Shown here: positions 47,712 to 60,905 of the stretch, piece by piece
Numbering within the stretch: the first letter of the stretch is position 1
How the letters are laid out: each line of letters starts with the position of its first letter
Source: Mycteria americana
Lineage: Eukaryota; Chordata; Aves; Ciconiiformes; Ciconiidae
Direction of reading: 5' to 3'
Assembly: GCF_035582795.1 (NCBI RefSeq)
Contig: NC_134367.1
Location: 50,437,562-50,501,561, forward strand
DNA: 64,000 nt
The notes under the pieces: generated by a model
Seen by the model: the letters and a program-made list of their open reading frames with translations, nothing else
Database searches by the model: none
Told to the model about the DNA's origin: nothing
Position numbers and translations under genes: made by a program

Positions 47712-50489
47712 GTAATATTTATAGCAGGCAGCTAATAGAAAACACGCTTGCCCTCTCTCTGTCTCTCTTGTGTATGCGTGTGTGCGCGCTCCGGGTTCCC
47801 TCCTGGGCCTGACCTCTGCCGCGCGCGCTGCGGCTTCATTGACTTCACCTTCTGTTCTCTTCTCTGGAGAAATGAATCACTGGAAGCAGCGGGGCTCGGT
47901 ATGCGGAGAAGCAGGGTGCAGGAAGTTCACGGCAGTCCCCTGCCATTCTGACCCTCTGCAAATGTCCCCTCCTGCCGGAGTGATGGATGGTGCAGGGCTT
48001 CTGCGTCAGTCACTTGTGGACTCCGAAGGTCACCCGAGAGAACGTATTCTCCCTTCGGAGAGACCCTGGAGGGATGTTGATTTAGAGACATCTAGCAAGG
48101 ACTGACCCTGTCAGTCAGTGCAGTAATGTTGTAGCCGGGAATGGTGTTAGCGTTGGGTCACTGGATCTAAAGCAGGAGGAAACGATAGCTGGACTCCGTA
48201 AAAGCCCTCCTCCGGGTCGCTGATTGGACCTGGCAGGTGGGAAGGGGCTATTTTGGATGAGGTATCTGGCTGAAGGAGCAACTGCAGTCCCAGCTCTCTT
48301 GCAGCAGCAAGTGCTTTGCATTTAAGCGAGGGCTGGGTGAGGCCTTCTCATTTGCTTCCCTTTTTTCCTTGAGGAAAAAATACCTTGTCAGCAGGGCAGT
48401 AGGTTCTCTAGGGAGCTTAAAAATGCCCGTGTAAATAGAAATGGTGCCTGCAGTTTTTTAGGCTCCAGTTTCCTATGAAGTTTGGATTTGAACAAATCTA
48501 ATTTTCTCATGTGTGGACCCCTGTGAACGTCCGTAAGCCTGTTACTGTTCAGTGAGGATTTGCTGTGAGGGGGGGTGGCTCAGTGGGATTCAAGGTGGGC
48601 ACAGAACAGGCAGTGAGGTGCCTACACCATTAAAAGGAATACAGAGGAGTAGAAGCACACCAGTTGCAAAAGCAGCGTTTGGAGTGAGGTGGGAAGCACT
48701 TGGGGTGACACACATACAATTCTGGTCTCCCTTCCCTGTTTCCCACAATGCAGATTCACATTCGCAGTTAGAAAACGGCCCCTACCTGAGATGCAGTGCT
48801 GGTGGGCCTACCATCAAGGCATTCTCAATACTGTAGTCTGGCCATAGCTGTAGACTTACCATGTATTTGAAAACACGTATTTTTTCCAGCCAAAATTGCT
48901 GATACACCAAACAGCAGTGGCTTCACAACAATCCTAAAGCTGGAGACCCAACACGAAAATTCAGCATTCCCCAAACATCGAGAAGTTCCAGTTTTCAGTT
49001 TAGCCATTATGGATTCGGAAATAGAGATCATACTCTAAACAAGTTGGAATTTGAGTGAATTTAAGCTGAGTATTTATTAAAGCTCTATTTAGACTGGGCT
49101 GTGATGAGGCTGGATTGCAGAGCTACAGGCTGCGGTCAACACTCAGCAGGAGGTTATTTAGATTAAATACCAACTGTCTTGGAATGGTGGGAAAAGTTTC
49201 AGACAGAAGTTTTATTTACTGGTTTTTGGACAAAGTTGTGGGCTTGCAGTAATATTTCAGGAATTCTGCTGGACAGATAGTTTTCCTCCTTGAAGAAATG
49301 TTCTTTTTGCGTTGCAGTGTTCTTGAATTCAGCTACTCCCTTACATATCCTCTGATGAATACGGTTGATATCCAATTTGCTCCCCTCCTTTATCTCCTTA
49401 CCATGAGACTGTAATCATCCTTTTGCTTTCTTCCAGTCTGCATTTTTTTTGCCAAGAGAAAAACAAGACAAGGGAGAACTTTTGTTGGGGGCGGAGGGGG
49501 GAGCTTCACAATTTTCTCATTTTTCTTGAGGTTTTTCTCCCTTTTCCCTCTTTCCTTTTCCATTTTTCATGTTGACCTTCCTTCTCACCTTTCCTTTTCC
49601 TGTGTCCTATCTAAAGGGTGGGCTTGCCCTTCTCATCTACTCTTTTATTTTTGAAAATAAGAATGATGACCGATTGTTTTTTTCCCCTCATCGTTTATCT
49701 ACTTGTCCACACCTGTTTCTTTCACTCTGGTTTCCTTCAAGTTTTAGCACGTATTTTCTCTTGTTCTGCCTTTTGCTTTTCGTTTCTCCTCTGTGATTAT
49801 GCCTGATCCCCTGGTCCCCCCTCTCCTCCTTTCCGAGCTGCCAGCCCTGGGCTTGCTTCCTCCTCCCCAGCCCTGACAGAGGACTTTGCAGCTTGGCTGA
49901 GCAGCCCCCCGCTGCTGTTGCGGTGCCGCAGACGCACTCGTGCCTTTCCGTTTCTCCCAGCACAGCGGCATTCGGTTTGAGCGCTAATGTGATTTGCATC
50001 GTTTTATTTTGGGGTCAGCCCTGTAAATAACTAATGCATGTAGGAAGCACCGTAATGACTATGTTGTAGTGCTAGGCTTGAACGGCATAAAACCGGGTCC
50101 ACTGACTTACTTTCAGAATGACTGCACAGTGTATAAAAATCACAGAGAGGAAAAATGATACTCATGCAGTTAATGTCCCTGTAAACAGAATGAGTGATTC
50201 CGTAAACAAATGTGGCAAGCACCTCCCCAAAATTAAGAAAAATGCATGTTTCCTGTAATACTGCTTCATGTTTATACGGGGTCTCTTGTCTATTTCTGGC
50301 TCCATAAAGTGAGCAATACAGAATACTGGAAATTATAGTTAGACTACTAAAGGTCTCCAGCCTTTCTCGCTTAGGCAAGTAAGTGAGATTTCCTGTTTCT
50401 CATTGTCATGTGGCTACCGTGATGGAGGTATTCTGTACAACTGCTAATTTTACCTAAAAGTTTTTCTTTTTTCCTTTTTTTTTTTTAAG

Positions 50490-50596
50490 GCACTCTCAAT
50501 TGCCTCAAAGTTTTCCTGAAATTAGTGTTACTAATTGCTGTATTTCTTTTACGTCAGTTACTTTTCTTTGTCTGTATTGGAGCTTGGAGGCTCCAG
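50490..50596 (+). CDS. Weak candidate exon
   Basis: A long pyrimidine tract and AAG acceptor (50488-50489) and a good donor (CTCCAG|GTGAGA) bound 107 nt. Two frames are open. The one that would follow the 47648-47711 candidate (phase 1 in, phase 0 out) is very hydrophobic, like a membrane helix, and the other reads as a mixed peptide. Hydrophobic translations are common for T-rich DNA, and a 35-codon frame being open has a chance near one in five, so this is kept only as a lead. Confidence 0.15.
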
Positions 50597-50622
50597 GTGA
50601 GACTGTGCCTACCAAAACAGTC

Positions 50623-50658
50623 AATGGAGCTACACAGTCCTTGAATGGAGCTACACAG
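50623..50658. repeat. 15-bp direct repeat, 21-bp period
   Basis: AATGGAGCTACACAG occurs at 50623-50637 and again at 50644-50658, followed by a partial third GCTACACA word. A small local duplication immediately downstream of the weak exon candidate. Confidence 0.85.
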
Positions 50659-53552
50659 GCTACACACAGCCTGTGAAATAAATCACCGCCCAAAGGGCCT
50701 TGGCCGTAATGGGCTAAAAGCAGCTGCTCTCCAAAAGCCACAGGCACAGGCGTGCGCTATATGTCAACAGGGAATTGGTTGGAAGGTGGAGGTCTTGCAG
50801 GCACAAGCTAGTCAAAGAGTCAAACGCTAGAACAAAACGAACTGGCCCTATGGCCAGTGCTTAGCAGATGGATAGGAGGGAGATGCAAAGACTGAAATAT
50901 TTTATCTGTAGAGGCGCAGTCTGAAAGGCTGGTGTGTGAAGCATGGTACTGCTCAGCATAAACTGAGGAATCCCAAGTGATCTCAGTTGCTAAGCAAACC
51001 CTGCATGTCCTTGTGTGAGCTGTACAGGACAGGCTTGGCAGCTGGCATCCACTCACCTTGTTAGGAAAAGAAAATGACACAGACTTTCTACAACACAGGT
51101 ACTTTTCACTAATAATTTCAACAAAATTCAACAATACAAAAATTACAAAATTTGTTAAAACTGAAAATACTGAAAGCCTTTGATCAGAATCTACTCAAGC
51201 TCAAATTGAAACTGTCTTGTTTGATTTTCCAGTGTCGCAGTGAAACCAAAGACTCATTAAATCACGGTAACAGTATTTAACATCCTTATGTCTTTTAAGT
51301 AGTCTAAACAAGTTTTTGTTTCCAGCAAAATCATTTCACCGAAGTCACATTTATCATCTGAACTTTGCTAAGTAGTTTAATCAAATTGTAATTTAGTATC
51401 TGAACCGCAAACACCGTATGAATTGTGCAAAGCTCTCTGGTTACACTTTAAAGTCTTACATCCTAGTTACTCCTCTTACATCCTGCCCAGCATAGAAGTA
51501 CTGTAATACTTTAAAAACTTATAGCTCTTAACCAGAAACCATAGGTGAACAATCGCAAGACACATAGCACACTTTTAAATAGTGTCTCCTGCGGACCCTC
51601 GTAGTGCTTAAACACGGACTATTTCTTACAGCACCTGTCTCATATGAGCTTTTGGGGAGGGTCCCATCTGTACACAGTTTCATCTTTGTATCCTGACGAT
51701 GAAGAAACTGGAAATATCCTTGCTATTTAGTTTAAAAAGATGTCAACAGACATTGGAAAGTGAAGATTGTTAAAAGGGAAAAAACATGAGCGAAGAAAGC
51801 TTCACAGGTCCTCAGCTCGTGCAGCACTCGAGTATCACGAGCAGCGGAAGTGCAAAGCAGATGGCAGTGAGCTTTTCATGAGTTGTTTTCTGCAGGGTAG
51901 AGGGAGAGACTGATCCTTGGCTGGTGTCCATTGATTTACACAGCTTCCTCTTTCCAAGGTGCTTCCTTGCAGAAGCTGGGACCAAAATGGCAAGCCATCT
52001 CAGACGGTGCTGGATTACAGTGATTTAGGAATGACGCCTGGTGTTGGCCAAGCAGTAGCCACCACAGGAATGTGTACCATGGCAGCTCTGGTTTGTAAGC
52101 AGCTGGGTCCACATTTGCAGGAGGTCCCAGTTAGTGCACTTCTGTTTGAAAATGTTTAAACAAAATTTTAAAGTAGTTCGGGATTTTGTGCCAGGGTCTG
52201 TGAGCACTCCTACTCATGCCCTATCAAAATTCCTCATGAGGATCGCCGCTTTAGGAAGTGTGCTCTTCTACTGTTGTAACATCTCTACTTTCCAAAGAAT
52301 TCAGCATAAAGCTATAATTAATATAGTTATTAAAACAGACAAGCAGCCTCTCTAAATTCAAGCACACAGCTCAGTTGCTAAAATTACTGCACATCAGCAA
52401 TAAAAAAATAAATTCCTATACAATAAATGCCATTTTCTCTTTTGCTAATCTAAAGAGAAACATTCTTGTTCTTCATGTAAACAAGGCAACTGTAGTCACT
52501 TTCCTATTTTGGATTTCATCAGTACATCACGCAGTTTATTTTCCAAAATCTAATAAAACGGATGGGAAAAATTCTTTGAAACTCATTAAAATGAACCCTG
52601 ATATATATAATTTAGAATGTGGTTTCTCTGCTTCTACAAGCTGTTTGCATGCTATGCTATACTACTGGATTAAGATCTCTTAGATGAGGAAAGAGTGGTG
52701 AATAACAAAGCTGCAGCTTTCCCCAGCATTGGGGTGACTGCCCAAGTGGAGATTTCTACCAACACAAAGAGAATTCCTGAGAAGGCATAAGGCTGCTATT
52801 TATTGTGGTAGCCTCTGAGCCTAAATAATAACTCTGCAAATTGAACCTAGAGGTCCCAAATTGCTGCCTCATGCCAATTCCCAGGACGATATTTCACATC
52901 TCAGCTGAAAACAAAACTCCAAAGTTTTCTTTTCCATGGATTTCTGCAAATAATGTACTCGGGTTGTGTCCGTGTCCTCTCTTACAAGTTTGGTCCTAGG
53001 TTCTGGCTCTGAACAAAGGGCAAAATTGTAATTGGGAAAAATACAGTTTTAACTTGGCTTTGTATTGAGACCATGAATTTTGTTTTCAGTCATGAGATTT
53101 TGAGGCAAGATCATGACTTAATGCAAATTTTTAAGCTATCGACAATTTCACAGCACACACAAAAATCATGCAAAGGCGATTTAGCTTATCACTTGCAGCA
53201 TTGTCAGGAAAGTTTTATGTGGGCCTGAATTTGTTTCATGTGCTCACAGTAGCTCTGAACAGCACAACCTCTAACATTAAGTGTCATAGAAGTAAGAAAA
53301 CATACATTTCTCTGTCACAGTTAATTTGATACTGAGCTGTGGTAGATTTATAAAAGAAGCTATGCATAAGAAGCACTATTTATTTCTATATGAGGTACTG
53401 CAGGAAACATATGAAAAATGCTGTGGAGTTAACACACTTTGGAAAAAGTATGGGTTCAGTGTATTGCACATATAAAGCATTATTTTCTTCTTTGTTTTTT
53501 TTTTTTTTCCTAGATTAATATATTGTGTTTAGATGACAGGGAATATAAGTAA

Positions 53553-53625
53553 GGCTCCAGTTCTGCAAACATTCAATAGGATTGCCCATGGCAGCAAAGC
53601 TAAGTATACTCATTTGTCAGGTAGG
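53553..53625. repeat. Ancient amniote repeat remnant
   Basis: 'ccagttctgcaaacattcaa', 'aggattgcccatggc' and 'aagctaagtatactcattt' follow the block order of an old bird and reptile repeat ('tcctgcaaacacttatgc', 'attgaagtcaatggg', 'cttaactttaagcatgtgagt'). Highly decayed; family not named. Confidence 0.4.
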
Positions 53626-56600
53626 CAATTTAGAGAGAGAGCAGGATTCATAACTGAGTGTTTTGTTTGCTTGCTTGCTCATAAATGGTTTATTTGGGGC
53701 TGATCTTAGGTTGGCTGTGTGCAGAGGGCATCAAGCCATGTTCTGAGGCAAACCTGCCTTGTTACATTTGGAAAAAACGGTTTGGATTATGGGTTTCCCT
53801 CAAATTATTAACAGGCACAAATGGTGTTTGATTTAACTTGCTGTTTATTTACATAATGATCAATGATAGGGTAATGTCTGAATTAGCCTGGAAATCATAC
53901 AACTGTTTTTATTTGACCTGGTTTCTACATTTAGATGAGTTTCCCTTTCCTGCATATAAATATCCATAAAAACATGTTGAAAATTTCAGGTCTCACCTAG
54001 TTACTCACTTTGTTGTGGCTACTGCTATCTTTATGAGTTTGATTCTACAAATGCTTATGTACCAATGTTCCACTTGATGGCCTGTTAACACACATTGTAC
54101 AAATAAAAACCCCGTCCGGTTCATCTAATTTTAATGTAATATTCTTCTCAGAGAATCACAGAAATAAGAGATAGAAAGGTCAACTTGTGCAAACTTTTCA
54201 GTTGTGTAAGACTGTTCCCCAATTCCTGACTCTCGTCTAATGTTTCTTTTTGATTATTTTTATTACTTATCAATTGTCTGTTACTTAATAGATGGCCAGA
54301 TACCATGTTATTTAGGTAGAAGGCTTTCTTTGCCCCTGAAGCTTGAGCAGTTAGTTATGTTATTATTATCCACAGAACATTGTTTTTCTTATGGAAAGAC
54401 TAGTAGCTACGCTGTTTATAAGCTGGCTACTAAGAAGGCGTAAAACCCCATACAGTTCTGACTGTTCCTCTATACATGGAAAGTACAAAATAATTTAAGA
54501 ACTGTGTTTCTCTTTTTTACTCAGGCGATATTCCGAGTAAGATTTCAGCAGAATTGCTTTTGTGATGCAGCAAAAAAAAAAACCTGTCCAAGGACTCCAC
54601 TGTTTGTCCTCTCTCTCTGTCTTTCTCTTTTTTACGTCTCGCAAACAGACGTCGCCATTACCCAAATTAACCTCTTCTGAGTTTAGCTCCCCCCCCTGCC
54701 CCGTATTTGGATCAGGCTTCTCTCTCTCTGGGTGGGGCGAAAAGTGAACTCTCCTAACATACAGTACAAATTAGGTCTTTTAAAAAACAAAGACTTCTCT
54801 TAAGAATAGCTGTATTTTATTTCTGACAAAAGAAGGGAAAACACAAGTGCGCACACTAAATCAAGAAGTCAAATGTGTGTAATCTGATGCCAAGTGTAAA
54901 CATGTATGGACTTTACAAGGCTTGCCGACACTAGATACTCTGATTTTCTTTCATTTGAAAAAGTGCTTTTGAGTTTTCACAGTAGTGCTTGCAAGAGGCA
55001 GTCAAAATCGCAAAGTGAGTAAGAGCAGGTCTATACAATGGCTCGTGTTGAATCGAGGCGTTTTTAATTTTTTATGGACACAGTATTTTCTGCTCAGAGT
55101 AATATAAATTTGGTAGATCTAGCTCTGTATGCAGCAGGGCTTTTTGGCTTGACTTTTTGGCAGAAAGTTTCCTAAGTGAATACTATAAAAAGCTGCTAAA
55201 GAGTCAAAATATAGTACCTCACATACTAACAAAACTGTTTGATTTCAAGGGAGGTTAAGCACCTAACCACCTCAGGATATTGGCCCTAAAGCCCACCTGA
55301 ATATTCTTCCAGCATTGAAGGGCCTAAATACCTTCCTGTGTTCACTGAAGGAAAAGCGCAGTGCAGAAGTTAGTGATTCAATAAATAAAGATGTTGTCTT
55401 GTCTTCACTGCTATTCTATCAGGCTGCTGCTGTAACAAATCATGGTATTACTCCATCTGTGCAGAAGTACTGCTGTAAAACTGTAAATTTTCAGGCTGCT
55501 TAACATTTGTACTGAACGGTTCAAGCTGTGTTAATTATGTATCTGTAAGTGCTCTGGTACTGAATGTTGGTTGGGTAGATCCCGGAGGTCTGCCAAGGAA
55601 TTTTTCACATAATTTTGATGTTAACAGTACTGTTGTAGCTGGGTATTTATTTTAAACATATCACAAGGGTTTCTAAGCACTAAAAAAATTGTGTTTGCAG
55701 TGAGTGGGACTTCTGTTCTTCAGCCTTACCTCTAATTACACCCTGTGACTGTGAGAAAGGGTGTTTCATTTTTGCTCGTTCATGCTTTAGAGCAGATACC
55801 AGATTGCTTTGATATTGTTGTGGGGAGGCAAACGTAATGACTTTAGCCCTTCACATTTCTTCTGAAGATGGTGAGGCACATGATGGTCCTTATTTCTAGT
55901 AAAGAAGGAGATACTGATCAAAATGCAGTTATAAGAGTTTTTCTGTGCTGAGAGACAGCGTGCCCCACAGTGAATGCTCTGAGCCTCTGATGTCCCAGCA
56001 TGCAGGGAAAGTGAAAGATCAGGGAGATGTTACATCCCCTTTCTTCCTCCCCTCCCTCCTCTTCCTCACTTGGCAGCAGCTGAGGGCTGGTTCAGCCTAC
56101 CACGCGAGCTGCAGCAGCCATAGGACTGGTCCTGCCTAAGCCACTCGGCACTTCTGAAAAACTGGGCACCAGAAGCCAACTGGAGAAGTGGATTTCTTTC
56201 AGCTCTGGAGGAGTGCCGGTGCCCAAGGAGCTGCGCTGGTAGTTCAGGATCGCCATGCTGCAGCAACGCCCCTAGTGCTGGGCGTTCCCTACGTAGGTCT
56301 GTAGGCAGAAAGGACAGCAAGATGCTGGGTTTACCCCACCTGGCAGACACTCTGTGGAAGGCACACTCCCACCTGCCCCGCTCTGGACATGTGAAGCAAA
56401 TGTAGCACGAGCCAAGTCCCCAGCCCTAAAAATGTCTAGGGAGGACAGTGCGACTAATTCCCTCCATAACCAGCCCTGGGCACAACTGCTTCAGTAGGTT
56501 GTGGTTGCTCCTCAGGAAAGACTGACAGGAAGGGATGGGATGGTGTGCTACCACCTGCCCTGCCTGTGTTACCAGACCTGAGGGACACCTTCCAAAGAAG

Positions 56601-56813
56601 GATCTAGAAAAGCCTAGATGGACTCAAACAGTGCTTCTCTCTCCCTCCCCTCCTCCCCCAAGCTTTTTCCATGTAAAAAAACCAGAGAACTGGCTCCTAA
56701 AAGTCACTTGGATGAATATAAACTCTTGAAAGTGTCACGTAGCCCTTGGAATAATTCCAAATAAACCCTGGCTTATTTGGAAAAATTGCTCCTTGAAAGA
56801 AATGGACAAACAT

Positions 56814-56880
56814 TGGTCTCGATCCAAAGCCATGAAATCAACAGGGAGACTCTCATTACAGAGGGCTTTGGATCTGGCCC
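56814..56880. repeat. Ancient palindromic repeat with perfect 11-bp arms
   Basis: GATCCAAAGCC (56821-56831) and its exact reverse complement GGCTTTGGATC (56864-56874) enclose 'atgaaatcaacagggagact...', and the outer 'ggtctc'/'tggccc' ends partly pair. This is the layout of an old dispersed amniote repeat (arms 'gatccaaagcccattgaagtc'). Retention of identical arms in an otherwise decayed copy is notable. Confidence 0.65.
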
Positions 56881-59800
56881 ATTGGTTACTATGACCAGAA
56901 TGATGGTCTGTTACAATAAATCATTTTTAGATTCCTGTTTTACAGATGCCTGCAAAGTTTTGGTGAGAGGAGAAAGAAAAGAACAACCTTCAGCTGCCTT
57001 CCAGTTAAATCTTCCCTTTTCCAAACTCTTTGAAACTATAATTTATGGACTGTCTTATTTTTCTACTCTGAATGCAGTACCTTTTCTTCTCTCTTTTTAC
57101 AAAGATTAGAGATATATGTAACCATTGAGAATGAAAAGAGTGAATTAGCTGTGCCAAGGACTTCTAATGCTTTTCATTTGCCTTTTTTTGTTTTCCTTAA
57201 CTGCTCAGTTTGTTGGATTATCTGAATCCATAGGTCATCCCAGGTAGTTTAAATACCCATGGCACAGAAGAAGAGACAGAAAACAGCAGAGACTGAAAGA
57301 AAAATTCAAAGTTTGTCCTAATTAATGTGTTAAATATTGAGTTCTTCAATATGCTTTTGCAGAACAGAAGCTTGAAACTGCTTATTCGTTAGTATCATAT
57401 GCTTTGCATCCAGCTTTTTTATCATTTGGGTTTGGGGTTTTTTACTGAGCCCAGTGGACACAGAGCGCGCTTGCTTTGTCAGAAAACCACAGGCTTCACT
57501 AGAAGAGAGTTGCTAAATGCAACGAAGAGCAAAGCATTGGTCTAGAGGTTGGAGAAAGGAGTTTATTATGAGTTAGGGTATCAAGACAGTGTTTTTAACC
57601 TGCAGAAAAGCCAAGAAAAAAATTTAAATCTGTGCAGAGAATATGGGGTCTTTAGATTATCAGTTGTAATATAATCAAACCCCAGCTTCCAAGAACTGTA
57701 AGTCAGGCTCTAAGGTCACAAAGTTGGCTTAAAAATCACAGGTTATGAAAGTAATATTTTGAGTTCTTTAATTAGTCTTCTGGGTTTAGTGCTATTAGAT
57801 TTCAGTTTCAGGCTTTTCTTTGTCACCAAGAAGAGTAGACACTTAATTTCTTCCTCTCGTGAAGGCTGAGATTCCCACAAAATCACATGATTTTTTAATA
57901 CAAGGCTTTAAAAAAAGCCTGTCTTGTAAGACTCACGGTGGAATTCTTAAGAGCTCACAGCACCAGTGTTGCATAAAGTACAAGCTGATGGTAGATAAGC
58001 AGGGTCTCCAAATTAACTCTAATAAATACATTCTGTTCCTCACCTCATCTATTAGGTATCATCTTAACATCCTTAAATATTATGCTCATAAACTCTTAAG
58101 GAGCACCTGCTACCCTGAACTGTACAGAATAGTCTTTGCTGTGCCTGCCGTGGCAGAGGTTCTCCATCTCCGAGGCCAGGTTGGCAGCTCCAGGTGTGTC
58201 CTCTTATCTCCTTTGTACGGGGAAAGGAGAAAGCAGAGGGCAAGAGGGTGCAAAGTGGGCTCTGTCTGTCTCTCTATTTAGCAGCTCTAATTACTTCTCT
58301 TTTCCCAGAAGCCATGGAGATGGTGGAGGGGTGCCCGTAATAACAGGTTTTCCTATTGACAAGTCTGGAAATTGAGTAGAGACTGAAATTTTTCAGGTCA
58401 TCCAGAAGAACGGGCAATAGTGCATCTGAGAAATCAATGCACTGGCAGAGAAGCAGCACAGGATGCTCTAGTGGGTTTCATTGACCAGCCTGCTAGGATT
58501 AAAAGTAAGGCTGTATGGTGTTTAAGTGTTTCAGAGAGATGAATCAAATTCCACTCTTCTCTTAGGCTCACAGTGAAGACAGTAAAGTTCTGGAAACAGG
58601 ACCAGATTTGCAAATAAGCGCTGTAGGCTTATATCTTGGTCCAAACTTTGGGACTCGTGATAGCAGGATCTCACAAGTGGTCAGTGGGCTCTGGTTGCTC
58701 TTTCTGGAGGAGGTAAGAAGGCAGAAGAGAAAAGGTGATCCATATTTCTGCCCTTAATTTTGAAAAGGGATGACCATTTCAAGTAGAAAAGAGTTACAGC
58801 TGGGGTCGGGGCACCTGGGATAGGATGAGGTTGTCTTACCACATCGCAAGTGAAGGAGGCTTGGCAGTCCCGAGGAAGAGACACAGAGGTGATCTGAATG
58901 GCAGGGCCATGCCCTCCCTTGTCCATCAGTTTTTGTGGCTGGAGCAGGACAATAGCACAGCACTGTGCAAAGGGGACGTACTAATTCCTAATTTTGCTCA
59001 TCAGTACATCTTATCAGCTCCTTTTTCTGAGTGCATGAGACTGAGCGGACAAGGACAAGCTGTGGCACTGAGATGGGGACTGATGTGTGGGAAGTAAAAG
59101 GCCTCTTAGTTCCCTTTGACCACGAAGATCCATACTTGGCCCCACTTGTGCAAGTTACTGCCTCTGGTTTGAGGAAATGTTTGAACCAATGTGTATTGTT
59201 TTGGTTGGTTTGTTTGTTTGTTTTGGGGGGGTGTTTACACTTTTGAGAAGGTCTTTTTAATGCTGAATGCCCAGAGTCTACATGCTGTCATATACAAACG
59301 TTGATGTGGTTTCTTTAATACTCTGCATTCTTGCAAATACAAGATTATTTGCTTTCCGGCTTTTGAATGGAACAGTAGTACGTATATATATGTGTAGATG
59401 TGTTCGCTTACAGTAAATGTGGGAATAGGGGAGACCTGAGAAGGATAAAAGAAGAGTCAAAGTGAATCTCAGAGGAGATAAGTGGTGAAAATCGGTAAAC
59501 AGAAAACTCCACTTCTGTGGGAAAACATGGAGGAACAGAAACACAAACAGGAGAGGAAATAGCCAAACCTAAACAATGAATTGCAGCAGCAAGCTGCAGC
59601 AAATGTGCTTTAAAGAACAGAGTGTTAACAACAGACATGTGTCACTGCTGAAGATCAAGTATGTGAGCACTGCTTTCCCGCTTCCCCATCCCCAATACCT
59701 CCGTGGAAAGCCCAGCCTCTCCTGTCCACCTTATTTGTTCAGTAGTGGACTTCATACGACTGATTCAGTTCTCATTAAACTGATTTACTGGGCTCACTGG

Positions 59801-60014
59801 CTCTGCTCAGCTTCAGTTTATTCCTACTTTGTTTAAAATTCGGGAAGTGCTGGGGGAGGGGACAGGACACTAATGGCCGTTCTTGTGCAAGTGGAGTGGT
59901 AGCTGATTTATTGCAAAGGTTATAAAGGAAAAGTATTAAGTGTGTTCCATTCTGCTTGGCAAAGCCATCCTGCACAATGTCCAACAAAACCCTGAGAGCG
60001 CTGTTTTGTACCAA

Positions 60015-60062
60015 AAAAAAAAAAAAAGGGGGAGGAGGGGTATGCGTGTGTGTGGAGGGGGG
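60015..60062. repeat. A15 tract followed by G-rich low complexity
   Basis: A run of about 15 A, then alternating G runs and a short GT stretch. Low-complexity sequence; it accounts for the Pro/Phe-rich frame on the minus strand. Confidence 0.85.
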
Positions 60063-60597
60063 ACGCTCCACCAAAGATGTGCTCTTCTTCTTTTGAGCAT
60101 TAATTAAGACTGTAAATCACAGGCAACATGAAACAACTGTATTCAACAGAACGTGGACAGTTCTGGAGTTCTGCTGTGCTCGCGCGATCAGTTCGAATAC
60201 CTACACTGAAACGCTAATGGGAGAGCAAACTTCAAAGAGAAGTTTTGGCATGAAGAAGCGGTCTGCAGGACCATTACATGGATAAAGTTGTAAAATAGAC
60301 TCCTCCGTGCAAACTGGGAAGGGAGGTGGAATGAAAGTTTGAAAGGTTTATAGGAACTCAGGCTTCTTTTCCTTTCATGCACAAAGTCAGTCCCACATTA
60401 ATTTGGTCTCGTCTTGAAATAGGCTTGTGTATTTGTGTTTTGAATAAAAGGGGGGAGAGGAGGGTGACAGCAAAAAACATTTTACTTTGATAATGAAAAG
60501 CTCAGTTAATAGTCTTTAAAATTAATTTTCCTTTTCTAATAAATAGTTGAGGGAGTTCTTTTGTCACATCATAAGTAATGGTGGGTCACATTCCCAG

Positions 60598-60905
60598 GTT
60601 TATAGAATTTAAAGCCTAAAATTGTTATGATCAGGTAGTTTTATCTTCAGCAGGACATCAGCTACAGAAATTCACCCAGTAATTCCTGCACAGATCTCAT
60701 GTCCTAAATGAATGTGCTAAAGCTTGTTTTTAGGAAGCCATCTAATCTTGATTTAAAGGCATTAAGTAATGCAGACACCCCCTCAGCCCCCTGTCAGGTT
60801 GTTCACTTTGTTATTATTTATTTAAAATAAAACTTAATGTTTAAAATTCCACTTTATTTCTCCATTACTTCATCTAGTTTCAGTTTCTTGCTAACGTATC
60901 TGTAC
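60598..60905 (-). mobile_element. Ancient CR1-type LINE, 3' fragment, antisense
   Basis: Read on the minus strand, the order of blocks fits the CR1 3' end. First comes a decayed 'aactagatgaagtaatggag' part, then 'taatgcctttaaatcaagat', then 'tgcaggaattactgggtgaa', then 'acctgatcataacaatttta', finishing with 'ggctttaaattctataaacc'. The CR1 equivalents are 'ctttaaatcaagattggatg', 'tgcaggaatcactgggtgaa', 'gatgatcataatggtccctt' and 'ggccttaaaatctatgaatc'. It is 5'-truncated and decayed. Identified by recall of the consensus. Confidence 0.8.

Larger units (their letters stand above)
47712..60597. other. Probable intron, mostly non-coding
   Basis: AT-rich, stop-dense DNA. The exon candidates at 50490-50596 and 54525-54536 and the repeats listed are the only structures I single out. 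The longest frame (57859-58281, 140 codons) is within chance length, begins in AT-rich low-information sequence and has no splice support. Around 54136-54195 a piece reading 'agagaatcacagaaataag' may be a decayed antisense CR1 3' end. Confidence 0.5.

Noticed and set aside
54136..54195. Possible antisense CR1 3' end ('agagaatcacagaaataag')
   Set aside because: Too short and decayed to assign; noted within the intron entry only.
57859..58281. 140-codon plus-strand frame
   Set aside because: Within chance length, no recognisable domain, no splice or promoter context. The inner segment 58158-58193 with acceptor- and donor-like ends is too short to support.
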